Of a DNA stretch of 16,812 nucleotides, positions 1 through 7,278 are shown piece after piece. The first letter of the stretch is position 1, and every line of letters starts with the position of its first letter. The notes under the pieces were generated by a model. That model was not told the DNA's origin and ran no database searches. It saw nothing but the letters and a program-made list of their open reading frames with translations. Source of the DNA: an uncultured Bacilli bacterium (GTDB taxonomy: Bacteria > Bacillota_I > Bacilli_A > RF39 > UBA660); the NCBI GenBank assembly GCA_947628685.1, contig CANRAT010000031.1, positions 1-16,812 of the forward strand. The letters are read 5' to 3'. The position numbers were made by a program, and so were the translations under genes.

Positions 1-2
1 AT

Positions 3-51
3 AAAAATCATCATAAAGCCTTATAAACACTAGGCTAAACGGTGATTTTTT
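3..51 (+). terminator. Probable intrinsic terminator of an upstream transcript
   Basis: Bases 3-12 pair with 41-50 (ten pairs, one of them G-U). Inside, 17-21 pairs with 32-36 (AGCCT/AGGCT), and a six-T run (46-51) overlaps the 3' arm. The A-run in the 5' arm means it could also act on the other strand. No gene is visible upstream in the window, so which transcript it ends is inferred. The stem is AT-rich and interrupted, hence moderate confidence. Confidence 0.45.
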
Positions 52-249
52 GCTTTATTAACTGTCAAACTCGGGATAAAATATATGATGTAAAATAAGA
101 AAATTGAATATTATTTTGATTATGATTTATTACATACAATAAAATAACTTTATAAGTAAAAAACAAAAAAATGTTATAGAAATATGTTGTTATAAAAAAT
201 TATATACATATTATTGATTAACATTATTGATTAAAAAAGATTTTAGCGG
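52..249. other. Non-coding AT-rich upstream region
   Basis: This stretch between the upstream hairpin and the operon promoter holds no credible ORF and no RNA gene that I recognise. Apart from the tandem repeat at 210-235 I see only AT-rich sequence, which may serve as an upstream promoter element. Confidence 0.5.
210..235 (+). repeat. Tandem 13-bp direct repeat upstream of the operon promoter
   Basis: Two adjacent copies of ATTATTGATTAA(C/A), at 210-222 and 223-235, match at 12 of 13 positions. They lie about 40-60 bases upstream of the -10 box. Direct repeats in this position can be regulator-binding sites, but in sequence this AT-rich a short repeat could also be chance. Confidence 0.4.
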
Positions 250-269
250 TAGTTTTTATATCGCTTTTA

Positions 270-278
270 TGATATAAT
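270..278 (+). promoter_or_regulatory. Extended -10 promoter for the polysaccharide operon
   Basis: A perfect TATAAT at 273-278 is preceded by TG plus one base (270-272), the extended -10 motif. No good -35 hexamer lies 16-18 bases upstream, which is tolerated by extended -10 promoters. The predicted start is near 285, leaving a leader of about 20 bases before the first ATG. A 7-bp inverted repeat (256-262 with 271-277) overlaps the -10 box and could be an operator; this is weak evidence because the repeat is all AT except one pair. Confidence 0.55.
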
Positions 279-292
279 TATTAAAGTGCAAA

Positions 293-298
293 GAGAGG
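293..298 (+). promoter_or_regulatory. Ribosome binding site deciding the first gene's start
   Basis: GAGAGG lies five bases before ATG 304. It falls inside the longer reading frame that opens at GTG 286, and 286 is practically at the predicted transcription start, so ATG 304 is the better start. Confidence 0.6.
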
Positions 299-303
299 CG
301 TTT

Positions 304-1770
304 ATGAAAAAATCTTTATTCAAAAATACAATATATAAGTCTATATTAAGTTTTGTCAATATCGTGGTTCCACTTTTTGTTGGACCTTATGTTGTTAGAT
401 TATTAGATGTTAAATTATATGGAATTTATAACACAGTTTATGCTGATTTTCAAATATTTTTAATATTTGCATCTTTTGGATTATATACTTATGGAATTAG
501 AGAAATAAGTAAAATACGTAATGATAAAGAAAAAGTGTCACATTTATTTACTAATTTATTTTTAATATCTATATTATCAAATTTACTGGTTTGTATAGTA
601 TATTTTATTTATTCATATTTCATTTCATCAGGAGTTGCATTTTTATTGTATTCAATTTTGTCTATTCAATTTTTAGGTAATATTTTTTATATTGAATTTG
701 TAAATGAAGCTCTTGAGAATTACAAGTTTATCACAGTAAAAACTGTTATTGTTAAAATTTTATATTTAATATCCATATTTATGTTTTTAAAACATCCAAA
801 TGATATTGCAATATATGCTCTTATAATATCGCTTGTAAATTTTACAAACAATATTATTAGTTTTATATATGCAAAAAAACATATAAAGTTTAATTTTAAA
901 CATATAAAATTTAAAAAATATATAAAACCATTAACTATGATTTTAATAATCACTAATATAGATTTATTATATAGTCAATTGGATAGAGTAATGTTAGGAA
1001 AATTTGTAAATGGAGTAGCAGTTAGTATGTATTATATTCCATATTATATTGTTTCAACTTTAGCTGCTGTGCCATATTCCATAATAAATGTTTCTATTCC
1101 TAGACTATCATATTTGGTTGCAAATGAGTCTAAAGAAGTTTATAAAAATTCATTAAATAAAATAATATCTTCTTTGCTATTTGTTATAATTCCGATGTGT
1201 TTTGGAGTCCTTGTTTTGTCGTATGAAGTAATATATTTATATGCTGGTGATAAATACATTGGATGTGTAATACCGCTTATTGTTGCTTGTATCACTAGAA
1301 TAATAATTAGCGTAGAATCAGTATTCACTAATTTGATAATGTATCCAAATAATCAGGAGAAAAAAATATTGACATATTCACTTAGTTGCGGGATTTTAAA
1401 TCTAATTTTGAATGCAATCCTTGTTTACCTAAAAGTATTTACACCTATGACGGCCATGGTAACAACACTTATAGCTGAAGTAATACTTATATTTGTTTAT
1501 AGTGTTTACGTTACAAAAAAATTAAAATTTAAACCTGATATTTTTTCTAAGCAAAATTTAACTTATTTATTATTAGGAATTTTATTTATTCCAATTTCAC
1601 TAATAGTGAGATTATTAAACTTGAATTTTTATTTTAATATTGCAATAATAATTATACTTTGTGTTGCTTTATATGGAACTATATTATTAATAAAAAAAGA
1701 TGAAAATATTATTTTGATAAAAAACAAAATATTGTCTACACTAAAATTAAAATTTGTAAAAGAAGGATAA
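304..1770 (+). CDS. wzx: Wzx-type polysaccharide flippase (PST/MOP superfamily)
   Basis: This 488-residue, highly hydrophobic protein has about 12-14 predicted membrane segments. The N-terminus carries the pattern usual for bacterial polysaccharide exporters: a short basic start, then GPYVVRLLDVKLYGIYN around residues 27-43 and YTYGIREISKIR around 61-72. Length and layout fit Wzx flippases, which move undecaprenyl-diphosphate-linked repeat units from the cytoplasmic to the outer membrane face. It is the first gene of the operon, directly behind an extended -10 promoter, and a Wzy-type polymerase lies downstream, which supports a Wzx/Wzy pathway. ATG 304 is chosen over GTG 286 because of the GAGAGG site at 293-298. 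Teichoic acid-type or MurJ-like lipid transport is less likely given the neighbours. Substrate specificity cannot be read from sequence. Confidence 0.9.
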   Translation: MKKSLFKNTIYKSILSFVNIVVPLFVGPYVVRLLDVKLYGIYNTVYADFQIFLIFASFGLYTYGIREISKIRNDKEKVSHLFTNLFLISILSNLLVCIVYFIYSYFISSGVAFLLYSILSIQFLGNIFYIEFVNEALENYKFITVKTVIVKILYLISIFMFLKHPNDIAIYALIISLVNFTNNIISFIYAKKHIKFNFKHIKFKKYIKPLTMILIITNIDLLYSQLDRVMLGKFVNGVAVSMYYIPYYIVSTLAAVPYSIINVSIPRLSYLVANESKEVYKNSLNKIISSLLFVIIPMCFGVLVLSYEVIYLYAGDKYIGCVIPLIVACITRIIISVESVFTNLIMYPNNQEKKILTYSLSCGILNLILNAILVYLKVFTPMTAMVTTLIAEVILIFVYSVYVTKKLKFKPDIFSKQNLTYLLLGILFIPISLIVRLLNLNFYFNIAIIIILCVALYGTILLIKKDENIILIKNKILSTLKLKFVKEG

Positions 1771-1773
1771 AAA

Positions 1774-2619
1774 ATGAGTAATTTAATAGAATTGGATACT
1801 AAAACGAGAAGAGATTTACAGTTAAAGCAATTGGAAATATTAAAAGTTGTTGATAAAATATGTAAAAAAAATAATATTGAATATTTTTTGGCTTATGGAA
1901 CTTTATTAGGTGCAATTAGACATCAGGGATTTATACCGTGGGATGATGATTTAGATATTTTTATGACTTTTGATAACTATAATAAATTTGTAAAAGTATG
2001 TGAAAATGATTTAAATAAGGAAAGGTATTTTCTACAGAATTTAGAAACTGAAAAAAATTATTATTTATCTTTTTCAAAAGTTAGAGATTTAAATACTACA
2101 TTAGTTGAGACATTTAATGAGACACTTGATATCAATAAAAATGTTTATATTGATATTTTCCCTTTAGTAGGTTATCCAAACAAAAAATATCAAAGAGTAT
2201 TATTCAAAATATCACGAGCATTCATGCATTCAGTAAACATTAACATAATTAATAGTAAATTTTTATATTTTATTTTTAGAATTGTTGTAAAAATTTTTGG
2301 CAAGAAAAGAATTTTAAAAATGTCAACAAGATATTGTACTAAATTTCATCCAAACAAATGCGATTATCTTTGTAGTGTATGTGATGGTGATGGTATAGAA
2401 AGTAATTTATATAAATCAGAATGGTATTCAAAAATAAAATATGTTAAATTCGAAGATATTAAAGCCCCAGTTCCTTATAATTATGATGAAGTTTTAAAGA
2501 AAACATATAATGATTATATGAAACTTCCGCCGATTGAATTAAGATCTAAAGGTCATTGCATAATTGAATTAAATTTAGAAAAAAATGTATTAAAAGAAAG
2601 TAGTGAAAATAAGTTATGA
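1774..2619 (+). CDS. licD: LicD-family phosphotransferase
   Basis: A 281-residue soluble protein with the LicD signature: YGTLLGAIRHQGFIPWDDD at residues 41-59 followed by D61, giving the acidic cluster D57-D58-D59-D61 expected to bind metal and the nucleotide diphosphate. A later segment (PVPYNYDEVLKKTYNDYM) is also usual for the family. LicD proteins transfer phosphocholine or another phospho-alcohol from a CDP-linked donor to a glycan. It starts three bases after the flippase stop, with an AGAAGGA ribosome site, and its TGA overlaps the next start (ATGA), so the genes are probably translationally coupled. No choline pathway with clear LicA or LicC identity is present, but a nucleotidyltransferase and a kinase-like protein lie downstream. 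The transferred group is therefore open: choline, ethanolamine, glycerol, ribitol or something else. Confidence 0.92.
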   Translation: MSNLIELDTKTRRDLQLKQLEILKVVDKICKKNNIEYFLAYGTLLGAIRHQGFIPWDDDLDIFMTFDNYNKFVKVCENDLNKERYFLQNLETEKNYYLSFSKVRDLNTTLVETFNETLDINKNVYIDIFPLVGYPNKKYQRVLFKISRAFMHSVNINIINSKFLYFIFRIVVKIFGKKRILKMSTRYCTKFHPNKCDYLCSVCDGDGIESNLYKSEWYSKIKYVKFEDIKAPVPYNYDEVLKKTYNDYMKLPPIELRSKGHCIIELNLEKNVLKESSENKL

Positions 2620-3662
2620 AAAAAATAATAATTCCTTTAAGTTACATGGGATCTGGTTCATCAGCCGTAACCGATTTAGTAAGTGAATTTGAAAATGTTA
2701 ATAATAAATTTGGAAGTTTTGAGTATGTGTTTCTACATTGCCCTAATGGAGTATTTGATTTGGAAGATAAGTTATTAACTGGAAACAATGCTTTAAGAAG
2801 TGATGAAGCACTTCATCAGTTTTTAAAAACTATGAAGAACTTATTTGATAAAAAATATTATTGGGTAGGAAATTATAATAAAATAATAAGTCCAAATTTT
2901 TATCAAAGATGTATTCAATATGTAGATGAATTAACTGATTTTAAATTAGATAATTATTGGTATATTCAAGAAAATACAAATTTAATAATGGGATTTAAAC
3001 TTGCTATTAGGAAAGTTTTATATTATATTTCTTTTAAAAAAATTAATTTAAAAAAACCTTTATTATATAAAACAATGTATTTGAGTTATCCAAATGAAAT
3101 TAAATTCTATCAAATATCTAAAAAATTTATTAATGATGTATTTGCTATGATAGACAATGGCGATGATGATTTGCTTTTGGATCAACTCTTGTTACCTCAT
3201 AATTTATTTAGGGCTGAAAATTATTTTGATGATAATGTAAAAATGATTGTTGTAGATAGAGATCCTAGGGATGTATTTATTTCCAATAAATACAATTGGG
3301 GACTTGAAAATTGCGGAGTTCCATATTCCTATGATGTAAAAACATTTTGCGAACAATATAAAAAAATTCGCTTAACGGAGAAAAAATATAATAATAAAAA
3401 TGTTTTGAAAATTCATTTTGAAGATTTAATTTATAATTATGAGAAAACATTAAAAAAAATTATAGAATTTTTGGGTTATGAAAATAAGAAACATATTTTG
3501 AAAAAACAAAGGTTTAACCCTGATAAATCTATAGTAAATACTCAATTATTTAATAATGAAAAATATTTGGAAGAGTCAAAATATATTGCTAAAGAATTGA
3601 AAGAATATTTATATAATTTTCCATATAAATATGAAAAAAGTGATGAAGACAAAATATTTTAA
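2616..3662 (+). CDS. Sulfotransferase-family protein
   Basis: The 348-residue product has the two landmarks of PAPS-dependent sulfotransferases. The first is a P-loop-like 5'-phosphosulfate-binding turn, GSGSS, at residues 12-16 right after the first beta strand. The second is the 3'-phosphate-binding motif RDPRDVFIS at 215-223. A basic C-terminus follows. No signal peptide or membrane segment is evident, so it should act in the cytoplasm, probably sulfating a sugar of the lipid-linked repeat unit. Its ATG overlaps the licD stop by four bases, suggesting that both decorating enzymes are made together. No PAPS-synthesis genes are in the window. Sulfated surface glycans are uncommon in described Gram-positive capsules. 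Family assignment is firm; the acceptor is unknown. A related kinase-like P-loop function is the main alternative. Confidence 0.82.
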   Translation: MKKIIIPLSYMGSGSSAVTDLVSEFENVNNKFGSFEYVFLHCPNGVFDLEDKLLTGNNALRSDEALHQFLKTMKNLFDKKYYWVGNYNKIISPNFYQRCIQYVDELTDFKLDNYWYIQENTNLIMGFKLAIRKVLYYISFKKINLKKPLLYKTMYLSYPNEIKFYQISKKFINDVFAMIDNGDDDLLLDQLLLPHNLFRAENYFDDNVKMIVVDRDPRDVFISNKYNWGLENCGVPYSYDVKTFCEQYKKIRLTEKKYNNKNVLKIHFEDLIYNYEKTLKKIIEFLGYENKKHILKKQRFNPDKSIVNTQLFNNEKYLEESKYIAKELKEYLYNFPYKYEKSDEDKIF

Positions 3663-3724
3663 TTAGGAGATATCTTAAAGGATTTTCATTAACTATGTAT
3701 GTGTTGATAAAGTGAAAGGAATGT

Positions 3725-5836
3725 ATGGCTTTTATGAAGAAAAAAATTTTATTTATTATTTGGTCATTTACTTATGGTGGCGGTGCTGAAAAAATACTTG
3801 CAAATATTGTCAATAATATGGATTTGGAAAAATATGATATAGATATTTTAGAATATTGGCATGCAGATATTAATGAAGAAAAGGTTAAAAAAGAAATTAA
3901 TATTTTACCTCCAGTTATTGATTCAACAAGAGATTCGCATATCAAAATGCATTACTATAAATATTTATTAGAACACAATCCAGAAAAATTAAGAAAAAAA
4001 TATATAAAGAAAGAATATGATTACGAAATATCGTTTAATATTTTAATTCCATCTTTTTTATTAAGTAAAAGTGCTAAAACGATTTCATGGAATCATGGAA
4101 GTATAGAGGATTTAAAAAATCGAAAAAAAGATCTTCGCTTGCAAAAAAATGTTTTTGAAAATGTCAATAAAATAGTGGCAATTTCAGAAAAAACATATAA
4201 TTCAATAATTGATATTTTCCCTGAATATGCTGATAAAACTGTAATAATAAATAACGGTTTTGATTTTTCTGATGTACTTAATAAATCAAAAAGCAAAAGT
4301 GGTGAACATAAAAATAGTAACAAATTTAAATTTGTTTTTGCTGGTAGATTTGATAAAAATAAAAATCCTTTATTTTTAATTGAGATTGCAAAAAAATTAA
4401 AACAAGATAATATTGATTTTCAATTATTAATGTTAGGTAAAGGAGAATTACAAGAAAAGGTAATAAAGAAAATTAATGAATATGATTTGAATGATTATGT
4501 TCAATTATTAGGTTATAAGAAAAATCCATATACGTATTATAAAGAGGCAGATGCTATTTTGTTGTGTTCTTATTCTGAGGGATTTCCTACAGTTTTAGCT
4601 GAAGGCTTAATTCTTGGAAAACCTTTTGTTTCAACAAACGTAGGTGGAGTAATCGAACTTTCTGATAACAATACTTGTGGATTCGTTGCTGATAATTTAG
4701 ATGAATATTATAAATATTGTAAAGAATTAATTTGTAATAAAAATTTATATAATAAAATGTCAATATCAGCAAAAAAGAATATTCAAAAATTTACTATAGA
4801 AAAACAAGTTCATAGATTAGAAAACCTTATAAATGAAATAGATAGGGGGGGGGGGCAACAAAATTTAAATAACAGTAATAAACTAATAAGTATAATAGTG
4901 CCTGTATATAATGTTGAAAGGTATCTTGATAAATGTTTAAATAGCTTAATAAATCAAACATTAAAAAATATAGAAATAATAATTGTAAATGATGGAAGTC
5001 CTGATAATTCACAAGATATAATTGATGAATATGTTAGAAAATATCCTAAAAAAGTAAAATCATTCAAAAAACAAAATGGTGGATTAAGTTCAGCAAGAAA
5101 TTATGGACTTGAATATGCAACTGGAGAGTATATAAGTTTTGTCGATAGCGATGATTGGTTAGATTTAGATTTACTTGAGAAAATGTATAATAGTGCTATA
5201 AAAAATGACAGTGATATAGTTATATGTGATATGAAAGACCATTATACTGATGGAACTTTTATAAATTTAAATTGTACAAAATTTAACAATGTATTTGAAG
5301 TAACTGCCTCTGCATGTAACAAATTATTTAAAAAAAAAGCTATAGGTGACATTAGGTTTTTAAATGGTATTTGGTATGAAGATTTAAATTTTACTACAAA
5401 AATATTGCTAAATAAATTAAAAATTTCAGAGGTATCAGATGCTTATTACAACTGTAGTTGTAGAGATGACTCTATTATGCATAATAGTAATTCAATAAAA
5501 AATTTAGATATTATAATTTCTATAGATGATTTAATAAAGTATGCAAAAAATAATAATTTATATGATAAAAATGTTATATCTTCACTAATATTTAATCATA
5601 TATTGGTGACAGGAATAAATAGGGTTAATAAAGTTAATGGTAAAGATAATAAAAAAATAATTAAAAATTATATAAAATATTGTCATGATAATATTAGTGA
5701 TTATAAAAAAATGCCTTTTTATGCAAGTATTTCAGTAAAAAAAAGAATTATCGCAAATTTAAATTATAATTCAATGTATAATTTATCAAAATTCATTCTA
5801 GAAATAAAATCAAAAATAAAAAAAGTTAATAATTAA
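3725..5836 (+). CDS. GT4-GT2 bifunctional glycosyltransferase with an 11-G linker tract
   Basis: This 703-residue protein joins two glycosyltransferases. Residues 1-376 are a GT-B fold GT4 enzyme: a glycine loop (TYGGGAEK, about 16-23) and the E-x7-E motif E285/E293 within SEGFPTVLAEG. Residues 386 onward are a GT-A fold GT2 enzyme starting LISIIVPVYN, with the metal-binding D474-S-D476-D477. Both would add sugars to the lipid-linked unit in the cytoplasm. The linker is encoded by eleven consecutive G (4845-4855, read as Arg-Gly-Gly-Gly). A gain or loss of one G brings a stop within a few codons, leaving a GT4 of about 380 residues. Start ATG 3725 follows AAAGGA (3715-3720) by only four bases; ATG 3734 gives a more typical GT4 N-terminus but lies 13 bases from it. 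A 62-base gap precedes the gene. The GT2 half is closely related to the next gene. Confidence 0.9.
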   Translation: MAFMKKKILFIIWSFTYGGGAEKILANIVNNMDLEKYDIDILEYWHADINEEKVKKEINILPPVIDSTRDSHIKMHYYKYLLEHNPEKLRKKYIKKEYDYEISFNILIPSFLLSKSAKTISWNHGSIEDLKNRKKDLRLQKNVFENVNKIVAISEKTYNSIIDIFPEYADKTVIINNGFDFSDVLNKSKSKSGEHKNSNKFKFVFAGRFDKNKNPLFLIEIAKKLKQDNIDFQLLMLGKGELQEKVIKKINEYDLNDYVQLLGYKKNPYTYYKEADAILLCSYSEGFPTVLAEGLILGKPFVSTNVGGVIELSDNNTCGFVADNLDEYYKYCKELICNKNLYNKMSISAKKNIQKFTIEKQVHRLENLINEIDRGGGQQNLNNSNKLISIIVPVYNVERYLDKCLNSLINQTLKNIEIIIVNDGSPDNSQDIIDEYVRKYPKKVKSFKKQNGGLSSARNYGLEYATGEYISFVDSDDWLDLDLLEKMYNSAIKNDSDIVICDMKDHYTDGTFINLNCTKFNNVFEVTASACNKLFKKKAIGDIRFLNGIWYEDLNFTTKILLNKLKISEVSDAYYNCSCRDDSIMHNSNSIKNLDIIISIDDLIKYAKNNNLYDKNVISSLIFNHILVTGINRVNKVNGKDNKKIIKNYIKYCHDNISDYKKMPFYASISVKKRIIANLNYNSMYNLSKFILEIKSKIKKVNN
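4845..4855 (+). repeat. Poly-G tract of 11, candidate phase-variation site
   Basis: Eleven uninterrupted G residues lie in DNA with roughly 20-25% GC, at the junction between the GT4 and GT2 domains. With 11 G the frame is open through both domains. With 12 G translation stops at TAA 4870-4872 (about 382 residues). With 10 G it stops at TAA 4866-4868 (about 380 residues). The next in-frame GTG is inside the first GT2 strand, so separate re-initiation of a full GT2 looks unlikely. Slipped-strand mispairing at such tracts is a known mechanism of phase variation; its use here is inferred. Confidence 0.85.
4889..5230 (+). repeat. Direct repeat copy 1 (GT2 catalytic region)
   Basis: This segment aligns with the segment at 5889-6230 without gaps at a constant offset of exactly 1000 bases. 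A hand count over 240 bases (4891-5130) gives about 84% identity. It encodes the nucleotide-binding half and DxD motif of a GT2 domain. It is best explained by tandem duplication of a GT2 gene, one copy being joined to the GT4 gene. Confidence 0.75.
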
Positions 5837-5879
5837 ACTGTATTTCATTTTTTCTTTATAATAAATAAGTGGTGATAAT

Positions 5880-6857
5880 ATGAAAGTTAGTATAATAGTA
5901 CCTGTATATAATGTTGAAAAGTATCTTGACAAATGTTTAAATAGTTTGGTAAATCAAACATTAGAAGATATTGAAATAATTGTTATTAATGACGGAAGTA
6001 CTGATAATTCGCAAAATATAATAGATAAATATGTAAAGAAATATCCAAATAAGATTAAATCTTTTATTAAAGAAAATGGTGGTCAAGGATCAGCAAGAAA
6101 TTATGGACTTAAATATGCAACAGGAGAGTATATAGGATATGTCGATTCTGACGATTATGTAAATTTCGACATGTTTGAAAAAATGTATAATAAAGCTAAA
6201 ATAGAAAATAGTGATGTAGTAATTTGTGGAACTAATGTTGTCTCTATTGAAGGTAATCTATTAAAACGTGAACCATCAGTTGTTTATAATAATTTAACGT
6301 TAGATCTTTTATTAGGAAAACTTGCTGTTTGGAATAAAATATATAGAAAAGATTTAATTATTAAAAATAATATTTTATTTAGAAGTAAAGTATGGTATGA
6401 GGATGTTGATTTTACAGTTAAAGTAATATTTGATAATTTACAAATATCATTTGTAAATGAAGAGTTATATAATTATCTCTTAAGACCAGGATCAACAATG
6501 AATAATTCAAATATAAGTAAAAATTTAGAAATAATTGATTCATTTAATGAAGCAATAAAATATTTAAAATCAAATAATTTATATGAAAAAAAATATCAAG
6601 AATTGGAATTTATTACAATTTATCATGTTTATATAAGTGCCGTTGTGAGGGTAATAACTACAAAAGCAGATAGAAATTTAAAAAAGAAAGTAATAACAAA
6701 ATTAATTGATTTTGTTGAAAATAATTATCCTAATTATAACAAAAACAAATATATAAAATTTCTTGATAAAAACAAAAAAATAATTTATAATATAATTAGA
6801 TTAAAACAATATTGGATTGTTAAATTAATATTTAAAGTAAAAAATATAGGAGTATAA
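5880..6857 (+). CDS. GT2 family glycosyltransferase
   Basis: A 325-residue GT-A fold glycosyltransferase beginning MKVSIIVPVYNVEKYLDKCL. It has the NDGSTDNS nucleotide-binding turn (about 38-45) and metal-binding D89-S-D91-D92, and no convincing membrane segments. It would transfer a nucleotide-sugar residue to the growing lipid-linked unit at the cytoplasmic membrane. It is a close paralogue of the C-terminal half of the preceding protein, with the two DNA copies aligned without gaps for about 340 bases; after that they diverge, so acceptor or donor specificity may differ. GGTGAT (5871-5876) precedes ATG 5880. The 43-base gap before it contains a TATAAT (5857-5862) but only a weak -35, so a separate promoter is uncertain. 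The sugar transferred cannot be told from sequence. Confidence 0.9.
   Translation: MKVSIIVPVYNVEKYLDKCLNSLVNQTLEDIEIIVINDGSTDNSQNIIDKYVKKYPNKIKSFIKENGGQGSARNYGLKYATGEYIGYVDSDDYVNFDMFEKMYNKAKIENSDVVICGTNVVSIEGNLLKREPSVVYNNLTLDLLLGKLAVWNKIYRKDLIIKNNILFRSKVWYEDVDFTVKVIFDNLQISFVNEELYNYLLRPGSTMNNSNISKNLEIIDSFNEAIKYLKSNNLYEKKYQELEFITIYHVYISAVVRVITTKADRNLKKKVITKLIDFVENNYPNYNKNKYIKFLDKNKKIIYNIIRLKQYWIVKLIFKVKNIGV
5889..6230 (+). repeat. Direct repeat copy 2 (GT2 catalytic region)
   Basis: Partner of the copy at 4889-5230, with a gap-free alignment at an offset of 1000 bases and about 84% identity over the best 240 bases. Homologous recombination between the copies would delete 1000 bases and yield a single GT4-GT2 fusion with a hybrid GT2; that outcome is inferred. 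Confidence 0.75.
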
Positions 6858-6858
6858 T

Positions 6859-7275
6859 GTGAAAAAAATAATAAAACAAGCTATAAATTTTTTCTGTGTA
6901 TCAGGTGTTGGATGGATAATAGATTTTTTAATTTTTATTTTACTAACACATATTGGTATATCCGAGGTTATTGCAAATATTGTTAGTTCTTTTTTTGCAA
7001 TAACATTTGTTTATTTAGTATCAACTAATAAAATCTTTAAAAATATTAATAAAAATTTAAATTTAAAGAAAAAATTTATCTTATATATTTTATATCAAAT
7101 TATAGTTGTTAGTGTATTTTCAGTATTTATAGGGTTAATAACAAAATATATTAATAACAATATAGATATGGAAATAGTACTTAAATATAGTCAATTAATT
7201 GCAAAAATTTTAGTAACGCCAATAACGATGCTCTTAAATTTTGCTTTTATGAAATTTTTAATAGAAAGAGTGTAA
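6859..7275 (+). CDS. gtrA: GtrA-family membrane protein (putative flippase for lipid-linked sugar)
   Basis: A 138-residue protein with four predicted membrane segments and the GtrA hallmark near the N-terminus, FFCVSGVGWIIDFLIF (residues 11-26). Length and topology match GtrA proteins, which are thought to move undecaprenyl-phosphate-linked monosaccharides across the cytoplasmic membrane for side-branch glycosylation. The start is GTG 6859, preceded by TAGGAG (6847-6852) at six bases and located one base after the previous stop. The next gene is a GtrB-like GT2 enzyme, the normal partner. The acceptor-specific third component of such systems may be the polytopic protein at 11287-12837. The GtrA family assignment is firm; transport of a specific lipid is inferred. 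Confidence 0.88.
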   Translation: MKKIIKQAINFFCVSGVGWIIDFLIFILLTHIGISEVIANIVSSFFAITFVYLVSTNKIFKNINKNLNLKKKFILYILYQIIVVSVFSVFIGLITKYINNNIDMEIVLKYSQLIAKILVTPITMLLNFAFMKFLIERV

Positions 7276-7278
7276 ATT

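Noticed and set aside
286..303. GTG 286 as the start of the flippase gene
   Set aside because: It coincides with the predicted transcription start and overlaps the ribosome site. ATG 304 has GAGAGG at five bases and gives a normal Wzx N-terminus.
5330..5338. A nine-A run in the GT2 half of the fusion, considered as a second phase-variation tract
   Set aside because: A and T runs of eight or nine occur repeatedly in this very AT-rich DNA, so it does not stand out from background, unlike the 11-G tract.
5834..5862. A possible promoter in the gap before the second GT2 gene
   Set aside because: TATAAT is present at 5857-5862, but the upstream hexamer is poor (TTAAAC at 18 bases) and there is no extended TG. 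TATAAT alone is common in this composition.
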